This document shows, piece by piece, positions 35,726 to 43,330 of a stretch of 64,000 nucleotides of DNA. The position numbers and the translations under genes were made by a program. The stretch is from Paenibacillus sp. FSL H8-0548 (GTDB taxonomy: Bacteria; Bacillota; Bacilli; Paenibacillales; Paenibacillaceae): positions 2,499,501-2,563,500 of the forward strand of contig NZ_CP152049.1 in the NCBI RefSeq assembly GCF_038630985.1, in the 5' to 3' direction. Each line of letters begins with the position of its first letter. Position 1 is the first letter of the stretch. A model generated the notes under the pieces. It ran no database searches. It was not told the origin of the DNA and worked only from the letters and a program-made list of their open reading frames with translations.

Positions 35726-37285
35726 ATGAAGAAATGGTTTAGTGTAATGATGTCAGTGGCGCTAGTTGCAGGCCTCTCTGCAGGATGCGGCAGTAATGAA
35801 ACATCAGGTGGAAATGCCGATGCGGCGGACGCTTCCAAACCGCTGAAATTCAGTATTTCATTGAACACAAGTGGAAACGCTTACGCTGAAAGCTCCAAGG
35901 ACATTAATAACGACAAGTGGATAAAGGAGCTTGAGAAAAGAGCGAATATCGATTTGGATATTCAACTGATTCCTCTGAAAGATTTTGATTCCAAAATGGC
36001 GGTCAAGTTTGCTGGCGGAGAAATTCCGGATGTTGTTCAGAATGTCGGAGGGGCTACGGATAAATCGATGGCCGGGTCGGTGCAGGCAGGCATCTTTATG
36101 CCGCTTGACGATTTGTTAAAGGAGCATGCCCCCGAGCTGATGAAGCTCGTTCCGAAGGAAGCATGGGATGAGGTAAGCTACGAAGGCAAAATATACGGCA
36201 TTCCTACCTGGCTCAGCAATCCGTCCCGCCGTGCCACTTTTATTCGTACTGACTTGCTGGAAAAAACCGGTCTACCGGTACCAGAAACGATAGAAGATTT
36301 CTTAAATGTTTTGCGCGAATTTAAAAAGCTCGGATTAAGCGCTCCATATCAGATGCGGGAAAATTTTAAATATGCGGATATTGTCTTTGGTGCGTATGAC
36401 GCGCTTGGATATCAGTTTACCGAAATGGACGGACAAATCGTACCGAAATTTTATAATAGCGAAAATATGGAGAAAGCTTTAAACGTGTACAAAACGATGT
36501 ATGACGAAGGTCTCATTCAGAAGGACTTTGCAACGATTCAAGCTTCACAGTACGGCGAAAATATTGCTGCGGGCAATGCGGGGATATGGACGGCTAACGC
36601 ACAAAACCTGTTAGATCTTCGTACTCAAGTAGCCGCATCAAACCCCGAGGCGAAAGTGGATATTATTCCGTCGCCGATCGGTGACAATGGGCAAAAAGGC
36701 TATGGCTTGTACAGTTCAGTTAATACCTCTTTGTATATCAACAACAAGGTTAGCAAGGAAAAGGCTGTCCGGATAATCCAAATGTTTGAATGGATGCAAA
36801 CGGATGAAGCGAAAAAATTCTACAGTTTTGGTATTGAAGGCGAGAATTACACTGAAAAAGACGGGAAAATCGATTATAAGATGCCTGAAGGCAAAGCTGC
36901 TCAAGACGAAGAGAAATTTCGTAATCAAATGCGCTGGGTTGGAGACGGAACGATCAACCGCGAACGGACTGAACTACTTCCGAACGGCGTTGATGTTCTG
37001 AAAGCGCTGGATGAAACGCTGAGCACAGAAGGAATAGGCGGCATCGGATTTGTGCCGGATCTGGAATCATTCAGCATATTCCCTGATCTTGCTTCCAAAC
37101 GTCCGGATCAAGCGCCTAAGCTGGTTGTCGATCATATGGTCAAAATGATTTATGGAAAAGAGCCTATTAGTGATTTCCCTAAAGTCATCGAAGAATACAA
37201 GCAAAAAGGCGGCGATGAGATCGTAAAAGAAGCGACCGAGCGCTACAACAGCAAAGAAGGAATCATTGAGCAGCAAAATCGTTAA
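35726..37285 (+). CDS. Oligosaccharide-binding lipoprotein, LplA type
   Basis: A 519-residue solute-binding protein with lipobox LSAGC (lipidated C21). The mature protein starts with a Gly/Asn/Ala-rich linker and then LKFSISLNTSGNAYAESSKD. Its length and the C-terminal SDFPKVIEEYKQKGGDEIV are typical of LplA-like proteins of Paenibacillaceae. The ribosome site AGGGGG is 10 bases before the ATG. It supplies the two permeases encoded at 30.6-32.5 kb. Being separate from them by the regulator pair and a terminator allows higher expression of the binder. Confidence 0.92.
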   Translation: MKKWFSVMMSVALVAGLSAGCGSNETSGGNADAADASKPLKFSISLNTSGNAYAESSKDINNDKWIKELEKRANIDLDIQLIPLKDFDSKMAVKFAGGEIPDVVQNVGGATDKSMAGSVQAGIFMPLDDLLKEHAPELMKLVPKEAWDEVSYEGKIYGIPTWLSNPSRRATFIRTDLLEKTGLPVPETIEDFLNVLREFKKLGLSAPYQMRENFKYADIVFGAYDALGYQFTEMDGQIVPKFYNSENMEKALNVYKTMYDEGLIQKDFATIQASQYGENIAAGNAGIWTANAQNLLDLRTQVAASNPEAKVDIIPSPIGDNGQKGYGLYSSVNTSLYINNKVSKEKAVRIIQMFEWMQTDEAKKFYSFGIEGENYTEKDGKIDYKMPEGKAAQDEEKFRNQMRWVGDGTINRERTELLPNGVDVLKALDETLSTEGIGGIGFVPDLESFSIFPDLASKRPDQAPKLVVDHMVKMIYGKEPISDFPKVIEEYKQKGGDEIVKEATERYNSKEGIIEQQNR

Positions 37286-37348
37286 TAGGAGTATTCTGGG
37301 GAAGCATCTTCGTGCGAAGTGCTTCCTCCTTATTAAGGAGTGAGAAGG

Positions 37349-38548
37349 ATGAGTCAACCCTCATTATATAACGAGATCATGCAGATGCCAGTCATCGATA
37401 CGCATACCCATCTAGTGGGAAATAAGCTATGCGCGAACGATTTTTGGGAAATTTCCGATTATTTCTGGTTGAACCGCGAGCTGCAGTCAGCAGGTTACCC
37501 TGCCGACGCGGATCGGCTTCCGCAAGAGGAACGCGCTGCAGCATTTGTGAGTGCTTATCACGGATCCCGCAATACGATGATGAACCGAGCCTTTACAGCG
37601 ATCATGAAAAATTTATACGAAATCGCCCTTACCGATGCAGAGTCGGTGCTAAAGGCGAATGAAACGGTAAAGCAGAAGAGAAACACTGCTGATTGGGCAC
37701 AGCATGTTGCAGACCGCTTGAATGTCGTGCGTTTTGTCGTTAACCATCCTGATCATGCAGCCTTTGCAGGAATGAGGGAGGATGCCTTATTGCTGCCGCG
37801 AATCGATTCGTGGCTGCCGGAGCTAGCCCGAAAAATCGCCGATTCCTCCGGCGCAAGCAGGCAGTCAGCATTCGAATATACGAAGAGAACCATTTCGGAC
37901 CAATTGCAGTCCTATCAAGCGATGGGCTCGCCCGGAATAATGACGACGTTGTCTGCCTATGAGGCTTCGGCTCACGAGGCATATGAGCTTAGCGACAATT
38001 CAAGTATAGATGAAATCACGATGATGCTGCTTCATGAGATTTGTTCCGAGCTGCAAGAGCGGGGAATGTTTCTGCAGCTGTTTCTAGGCATCGAACGAGG
38101 CTGGGGAACAGACTCGGCGGCTCCTGTGAACAATTCATTGCGGATCGTTAAGCTGTATGGTCTATTCGAAAGTTATTCCATTGCGTTTGAACTGGTAGTG
38201 GCTTCTGAATTAAATAATATGGACATCGTACAGGCGGCATGGAATTTCCCCAACGTGCATGTGGGAGGCATGTGGTGGTATAACTTCCGGCCGAGCACTT
38301 ACTTGCAGAGCATGCAATATCGGCTGGAGGCGATTGCCCCGCTTAAGAGCTCGCTTGTTGTATCGGATGCGCGCTGCATCGAATGGACGTATGGCAAGCT
38401 GCTTCTCGTCAAGGAGCTGCTTGCACACTTTTTGGATAAACAGGTTGAGAACGGTTGGATTAGTCGAGAGGATGCGCTGTATAGCGCTTCGGAATGGCTG
38501 CATGGAAGTGCTGCTAAACGGTATGGGTTAACGAATTCGACGCGATGA
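37349..38548 (+). CDS. Amidohydrolase-superfamily protein, uronate-isomerase-like
   Basis: A 399-residue TIM-barrel metal-dependent enzyme. N-terminal metal motif MPVIDTHTHLVGNK (HxH) resembles UxaC-type uronate isomerases; AWNFPNVHVGGMWWYNFRPS (about 300) matches their C-terminal half. It is shorter than UxaC (about 470), so the exact reaction may differ. Known family role: glucuronate or galacturonate to fructuronate or tagaturonate. The ATG at 37349 has AAGGAG 8 bases ahead and is preferred to the GTG at 37340. In this locus it would take over the uronate freed by GH88. Confidence 0.72.
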   Translation: MSQPSLYNEIMQMPVIDTHTHLVGNKLCANDFWEISDYFWLNRELQSAGYPADADRLPQEERAAAFVSAYHGSRNTMMNRAFTAIMKNLYEIALTDAESVLKANETVKQKRNTADWAQHVADRLNVVRFVVNHPDHAAFAGMREDALLLPRIDSWLPELARKIADSSGASRQSAFEYTKRTISDQLQSYQAMGSPGIMTTLSAYEASAHEAYELSDNSSIDEITMMLLHEICSELQERGMFLQLFLGIERGWGTDSAAPVNNSLRIVKLYGLFESYSIAFELVVASELNNMDIVQAAWNFPNVHVGGMWWYNFRPSTYLQSMQYRLEAIAPLKSSLVVSDARCIEWTYGKLLLVKELLAHFLDKQVENGWISREDALYSASEWLHGSAAKRYGLTNSTR

Positions 38549-38564
38549 AGGAATGAGGGAGAAG

Positions 38565-39596
38565 ATGACTTTTTCACTGATGGACCGAATGCTTCCGGCT
38601 CCGATGAATGGAGGATTCCGCATGGATGACTGGTGGGTATGGTGCGGGTCGGTTGTGCGCGGAGAGGACTCGCGCTTTCATCTTTTCGCATCCCGCTTTC
38701 CAAAGTGGCTGCCGATGCATCCGGGATGGCTGCTCCGCTCTGAGATTGTCCGCGCATCGTCCGATACCCCGGAAGGCCCCTATACTTACGAGGAAACGGT
38801 TTTTCCGGCTCGCGGTGCGGAATATTGGGACGGGCTAAGTACTCATAATCCGCATATCATTCGTTATGGAAATAAGTTTCTGTTGTATTATATGGGCACC
38901 ACGCATCCTTTCGCTGAGCCGAAGCCCGGTGACACGGTGGATGAGGGCGACTACCGCGTCATTGCTGCTCGTGCTAACAAGCGCGTTGGGTTAGCCGTTG
39001 CCGATAGCGTTTACGGGCCATGGTCAAGGCTTGACGCGCCTATTTTGCCTACGAGGCCGGGCAAGTTCGACAGCTTCCTGACGTCTAATCCCGCTCCTCA
39101 TATCCGGGAAGACGGCAGCGTACTGCTGATTTATAAAGCTCGCAAATACGAGAGCAATGGGCATGGACAGATGACTCTAGGCGTTGCCGAGGCCTCGGGA
39201 ATTGAAGGACCGTACCGCGTCATTCATGACTCTCCACTCTTTCCGCCAGAACAATTTCATATAGAGGACCCGTTTATTTGGCATACCGCAGAGGGATACC
39301 GTATGATCGCCAAGGATATGGACGGCCATTTATGCGGAGAAAAGCATGGCGGGATTTTGGCTGTTTCCGATGACGGGACGGATTGGCGATTGGCCGAATC
39401 CCTCAAGTCGTATTCAAGGCTAGTCCGCTGGGAGGACGGCACAGAGCAGTGGATGGGCAGCTTCGAGCGACCATTTCTGCTTTTTCAAGATGGTGTTCCT
39501 ACGCATTTATTCGCAGCGGTAGCAGATGGTTCCGGAGGATTTCGAAATGCGGAAAACACTTGGAATATGGTCATTCCGCTGAGGACAACGAACTGA
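38565..39596 (+). CDS. GH43-like five-bladed beta-propeller glycosidase
   Basis: A 343-residue protein with the repeated propeller motifs of clan GH-F/GH43-GH117 relatives: DDWWVWCGSVVRGEDSRFHL, GLSTHNPHIIRYGNKFLLYY, FLTSNPAPHIREDGSVLLIY and HIEDPFIWHTAEGYRMIAKD, where the aspartate/glutamate of EDPFIW is a candidate catalytic residue. No signal peptide. A ribosome site GAGGGAG fits ATG 38565; the ATG at 38553 is crowded by its only upstream AAGGA. It follows the isomerase-like gene by 16 bases. The substrate sugar is not predictable; it acts in the same pathway as GH88 and the fucosidases by position. Confidence 0.72.
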   Translation: MTFSLMDRMLPAPMNGGFRMDDWWVWCGSVVRGEDSRFHLFASRFPKWLPMHPGWLLRSEIVRASSDTPEGPYTYEETVFPARGAEYWDGLSTHNPHIIRYGNKFLLYYMGTTHPFAEPKPGDTVDEGDYRVIAARANKRVGLAVADSVYGPWSRLDAPILPTRPGKFDSFLTSNPAPHIREDGSVLLIYKARKYESNGHGQMTLGVAEASGIEGPYRVIHDSPLFPPEQFHIEDPFIWHTAEGYRMIAKDMDGHLCGEKHGGILAVSDDGTDWRLAESLKSYSRLVRWEDGTEQWMGSFERPFLLFQDGVPTHLFAAVADGSGGFRNAENTWNMVIPLRTTN

Positions 39597-39643
39597 AAAA
39601 GAAAATTTTATAAATATAAATAAAATAAGTAGGAGTGAACCAA

Positions 39644-40807
39644 ATGAGAGAGACAGTAGTTAAACAAAACGCTCGTGGATTGGAAATATCAGATTCCATT
39701 CAGGAATGGGCTGAACAAGCATGGGAGCAAATTGTAAATAAAGTAGAGCGGACCAGCAAGCGGATTGGCGTCAGTTTTCCGCATGCTTCTGTCGATGGAG
39801 TATACGACAATATGCGGACATCGTGGTGGACGGCAGGATTCTGGCCGGGTATTTTGTGGCAGATTTCCGCTGATGGAAATCATGCAGCTCTTCAGGAGAT
39901 TGCCGAGCGGATTGAGGAAAAACTAGATGAACCGCTATATGCTCTTGCCGTCCATCATGATTCCGGTTTTATTTGGACGCTCTCGGCTGTGGCGAATTAC
40001 CGTGTGACCGGCAGCGAGAGTTCCAAGCAAAGAGGAGTGATGGCGGCTTCTCAGTTAGCCAGCCGTTTTAACTTGAAGGGGAAATTTATTAGAGCCTGGC
40101 ATGATACTGCGAATGTGAACCGCTCTGGCTGGTCGATCATTGATACCGTAATGAACCTGCCCTTGCTTTACTGGGCATCAGAAGTGACGGATGATCCGCG
40201 TTTTCGGCATATCGCTGAAGCTCATGCGGAAACGGTGTTGGAGCATTTTCTCCGCCCGGATGGATCCAGCTACCATATTGTTAATTTCGACTCGGAATCG
40301 GGAGCGAGAATCGGTGCCATGTCTGGCCAAGGTTATGCGGAAGAATCCGCTTGGGCGAGGGGCAGCGCCTGGATGATTTATGGACTTGTTTTGTCTTATC
40401 ATTATACCGGAGATCATCGATTCCTGACGGGTGCCAAAAGGGCAGCTCATTTCTTTCTAGCGAATCTACCTGAAGACCATGTGCCTCATTGGGATTTCAG
40501 GGCGCCGGAAGAAGGCGGCAAGCCTCGCGATACATCGGCAGGTGCCTGTGCGGCATGTGGTTTGATCGAGCTGGCAAGGATTGTCCCACAGTCAGAAGCT
40601 TCGATGTACTTAAGCGCAGCAGAAAAAATAATTCGATCCATTCATGAAAATTATGGCGCCTGGGATCAGCCGGAAGAAGCTTTGATTTTATCCGGCACAT
40701 CCAATCTGCCGGGAGGCGTGCATATTGACACGCCGCTGATCTATGGTGATTTTTTCTTCGTAGAAGCCGTATCCAAGCTACGGGGAACAGATCTGCAGCT
40801 GTGGTAA
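39644..40807 (+). CDS. GH88 unsaturated glucuronyl hydrolase
   Basis: A 387-residue (alpha/alpha)6-barrel enzyme without signal peptide. It hydrates and thereby removes 4,5-unsaturated uronic acids left by polysaccharide lyases. The two catalytic aspartates are visible: D106 in HHDSGFIWTL and D167 in WSIIDTVMNLPLL. Their spacing of 61 residues equals that of D88 and D149 in the Bacillus GL1 enzyme. Other family marks are TSWWTAGFWPGILW and SAWARGSAWMIYGL. The AGGAGTG site fits ATG 39644. The presence of GH88 implies that a polysaccharide lyase acts outside, though none is encoded in the window. Confidence 0.92.
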   Translation: MRETVVKQNARGLEISDSIQEWAEQAWEQIVNKVERTSKRIGVSFPHASVDGVYDNMRTSWWTAGFWPGILWQISADGNHAALQEIAERIEEKLDEPLYALAVHHDSGFIWTLSAVANYRVTGSESSKQRGVMAASQLASRFNLKGKFIRAWHDTANVNRSGWSIIDTVMNLPLLYWASEVTDDPRFRHIAEAHAETVLEHFLRPDGSSYHIVNFDSESGARIGAMSGQGYAEESAWARGSAWMIYGLVLSYHYTGDHRFLTGAKRAAHFFLANLPEDHVPHWDFRAPEEGGKPRDTSAGACAACGLIELARIVPQSEASMYLSAAEKIIRSIHENYGAWDQPEEALILSGTSNLPGGVHIDTPLIYGDFFFVEAVSKLRGTDLQLW

Positions 40808-40860
40808 GGGGTGGACCGGGAAGACAATCTAACGTCCAATAATTGAAATGGAGATAAACG

Positions 40861-42672
40861 ATGATAAAAAAAAGCTTGGATCAAGCAAAAGTGGAGACTG
40901 AAAATTTGCTAGATGATCCGTTTAATATACAAAGCGCCGAAATCCCGCTAGATGATGAACAAAATCGACGTATGGAGTGGTGGAGACAGGCGCGGCTGGG
41001 CTTATTCATTCACTGGGGACCTTATTCTCTGACTGCGGGCGAGTGGAAGGGGAAAGAAATACAAGCTTCCTACAGCGAGCATATTATGCTTCGCGCACAA
41101 ATCTCGGTTGCCGAATATGAGGAAATGGCAAAGGACTTCTATCCGTCAGCCTTTGATGCGGTGAGGTGGGTGCGGACGGCTAAGCAGGCAGGCATGAAAT
41201 ATATCATTCTTACAGCCAAGCATCATGACGGCTTTGCATTATACGATTCGAAAGTATCCGATTATTCAATCGTCAAGCATAATTCATTTGGTCGAGACCC
41301 GCTTAGAGAACTAGCTGAAGCGTGCAGCGCAGAAGGAATTGTTTTTGGAATTTACTATTCCCATGCGATGGATTGGCATGATCCGGATTCACAAGGTAAT
41401 ACTTGGGATTACCCAGGAAATATCGGTGCTTATGACGAAGTTGAAACATGGATACAAGATTCGGATAAACGGACGCGCTTTGAACGCTATTTGCACGATA
41501 AATCAATCCCTCAGGTCCGTGAACTGCTAACGGACTACGGGAAGGTTGGTCTAATGTGGTTTGACTGCGGTGGCAAGCTGACACGGGAGCAGGGAGAGCA
41601 GTTTTTGGCGGCCGTTCACGGCGTTCAGCCAGATTGCTTAGTCAATAGCCGGGTTTGGAAGGCTCCTCTCGGGGACTATTCCAATAGCTCCGATAACCAG
41701 CTTACAACTCGTACACTTAGGCGGGATTGGGAAAATATTATTACATTAAACGACTCATGGGGCTACAAAAAATCTGATCATAACTGGAAATCACCCCTAG
41801 CGATCATCAAGCAGATGATCGATGTCGTGAGCAAAAACGGAAATTTGGTCATCAATATCGGTCCGATGGCGTCAGGTGAATGGGATCCAGTATCCGAATC
41901 GATTTTACTTGAAATTGGCAGTTGGCTAACTGCTAATGGAGACAGCATTTATGGTGCCGGCGCGGCGCCAACGGCCAGACCTTTCTGGGGAAGATGCACC
42001 TTGAAAGGAAATACGCTGTTTCTACATGTGTTCGACCGTCCCTTGGGTTCCAAACTGATTGTTCCCGGATTGAAAACCGAGGTTCAAAGGGTGTTTGTTT
42101 TGGATGGCGGCAAGGAATTGGTTTTTTCTCAGGTGTCAGATCAGGATTTGGAGGTTGAACTGCCTGCCTTGACGGAATCTGGCAATTCTTCTAACGCCAA
42201 GCCGCTGGTCATCGCTGTCGTCTGCACGGGTCCTGTAGAAGGCAATCCAGTCAAACTGCTGGATTCGGGAGGACATGATTCGCTTGAATTGGGGGTATTT
42301 GAAAGCGAGATCGCCGGTCCCACCCTTCGTTATGATACGGGGAAAAAAGATCGAGATAATTTGCTGGACTGGACGGATCAGGAGGATGAAGCGGTCTGGA
42401 GAGTCCGGACATTAGGACCGATGAAATTTCAGGTCTATATCGAATATCGCAGCGAAGAAGGAACGAATGGGGGCGGTGGAACCTTCCTGATCACGGCAGC
42501 GGGACAAAAACTGCAGGCAAAGGTGCAGTCTACCGGAGGAGCCTCTGGCTTCCAATGTTTTCATATGGGAGAGCTGCAATTTCCTGCAGCAGGAGAATAT
42601 ACAATTCATCTTCAGGCAGAACAAATTACAGGTGCTTATCTGATGCAGCCTAGATGTATAAAACTGGTGTGA
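40861..42672 (+). CDS. GH29 alpha-L-fucosidase
   Basis: A 603-residue retaining fucosidase. TIM barrel (about 35-370) with GLFIHWGPYSLTAGEWKG, LTAKHHDGFALYDSKVSDYS and the nucleophile D235 in VGLMWFDCGG. The C-terminal part (about 380-600) has two beta-rich domains. The start is an ATG with AATGGAGA upstream. No signal peptide, so it works in the cytoplasm on imported oligosaccharides, as does the GH95 enzyme; the two classes cover different fucosyl linkages. It is the last gene of the locus; a weak terminator lies at 42687-42727. Confidence 0.93.
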   Translation: MIKKSLDQAKVETENLLDDPFNIQSAEIPLDDEQNRRMEWWRQARLGLFIHWGPYSLTAGEWKGKEIQASYSEHIMLRAQISVAEYEEMAKDFYPSAFDAVRWVRTAKQAGMKYIILTAKHHDGFALYDSKVSDYSIVKHNSFGRDPLRELAEACSAEGIVFGIYYSHAMDWHDPDSQGNTWDYPGNIGAYDEVETWIQDSDKRTRFERYLHDKSIPQVRELLTDYGKVGLMWFDCGGKLTREQGEQFLAAVHGVQPDCLVNSRVWKAPLGDYSNSSDNQLTTRTLRRDWENIITLNDSWGYKKSDHNWKSPLAIIKQMIDVVSKNGNLVINIGPMASGEWDPVSESILLEIGSWLTANGDSIYGAGAAPTARPFWGRCTLKGNTLFLHVFDRPLGSKLIVPGLKTEVQRVFVLDGGKELVFSQVSDQDLEVELPALTESGNSSNAKPLVIAVVCTGPVEGNPVKLLDSGGHDSLELGVFESEIAGPTLRYDTGKKDRDNLLDWTDQEDEAVWRVRTLGPMKFQVYIEYRSEEGTNGGGGTFLITAAGQKLQAKVQSTGGASGFQCFHMGELQFPAAGEYTIHLQAEQITGAYLMQPRCIKLV

Positions 42673-42686
42673 AGCTTTTCTTAAGA

Positions 42687-42727
42687 GAGGGTGTTCCAAA
42701 AGCCATGAATTTGGCTAGGGCATCCTC
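42687..42727 (+). terminator. Terminator after the GH29 gene
   Basis: GAGGGTG pairs with CATCCTC (one G-U pair) and AGCC with GGCT around ATGAATTT, 15 bases after the stop; only a short TTA-TT tract follows. Confidence 0.55.
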
Positions 42728-42738
42728 TTATTGGTTCC

Positions 42739-42960
42739 AATTAGTGGAGGGATACGTTCATTCGGACGCGATAAGACCATATAGGTGCTTATGGCAGCCA
42801 AATAGCTTGTTTTCTCGGGCAATAAGCACCTATATGTGCTTATGAGGTCGAATTAGTGGCGGGCTGCGTTCATTCGGGCGCGATAAGACCACATAGGTGC
42901 TTATGGCAGAAAAACAGCTTTTTTTTCAGGCGATAAGCACCTATGTGTGCTTAAGAGGTA
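42739..42960. repeat. Tandem pair of about 112-bp hairpin units
   Basis: Two units begin AATTAGTGG (42739 and 42851) and share CGTTCATTCGG and GATAAGACCA. Each has 15-bp arms: 42778-42792 with 42822-42836, and 42890-42904 with 42933-42947, both perfect. A T/A pair in unit 1 is a C/G pair in unit 2, a compensated change. The right arm also starts a small palindrome, ATAAGCAC..GTGCTTAT. Non-coding; function unknown. Confidence 0.8.
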
Positions 42961-42972
42961 GATAAACAAAGG

Positions 42973-43016
42973 AAAATGGCGGTACAGGAATAGACTCCTG
43001 TACTGCCATTTTTTTA
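42973..43016. terminator. Strong terminator between convergent loci
   Basis: AAAATGGCGGTACAGGA pairs with TCCTGTACTGCCATTTT (one G-U pair) around a 6-base loop and is followed by a run of T on the plus strand and by AAA-rich sequence that gives T on the minus strand as well. It can stop both the fucose locus and the minus-strand ABC operon. Confidence 0.85.
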
Positions 43017-43059
43017 AAAATTTATGTTATCAGTGAGCATAGCGTTTTTGGGATAGCTA

Positions 43060-43289
43060 TTATTCAGTATTGACCGTAATCATCCCGACAGAAGCTGTTA
43101 GTGTAATAAGGGGGCCGCCGCCGTTGACATCACTTTTCCCAGATCTCCCTTGACACCTACGTTTCTAACCTGCTCACTCTAGTCTAATAACGATGATACA
43201 TTATTGGAATCGGACGGACTTGCCAAATTAGAGCAGCCAGCCAGAAGGCTTACTGAGCCAACGGTCGCAAGCAGCAATTTCTTATACAT
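43060..43289 (-). pseudogene. Broken small lipoprotein gene
   Basis: A good start exists on the minus strand: AAGGAGG, then ATG at 43289 encoding MYKKLLLATVGSVSLLAGCS, a lipoprotein signal with lipobox LAGC. A TAG stops it after 36 residues (43179). Beyond it, other frames continue with protein-like sequence (EQVRNVGVKGDLGKVMSTAA, then ITLTASVGMITVNTE and stop at 43060), so at least two frame changes split the gene. It follows the ABC permease by 41 bases and was probably its last operon member. Original role unknown. Confidence 0.7.
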
Positions 43290-43330
43290 ATTTTGCGAAT
43301 TCCATCCTCCTTCGTTAGCTGTTCCAGCTG

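Noticed and set aside
42739..42960. CRISPR array
   Set aside because: Only two units, repeats longer than usual CRISPR repeats, no unique regular spacers and no cas genes nearby.
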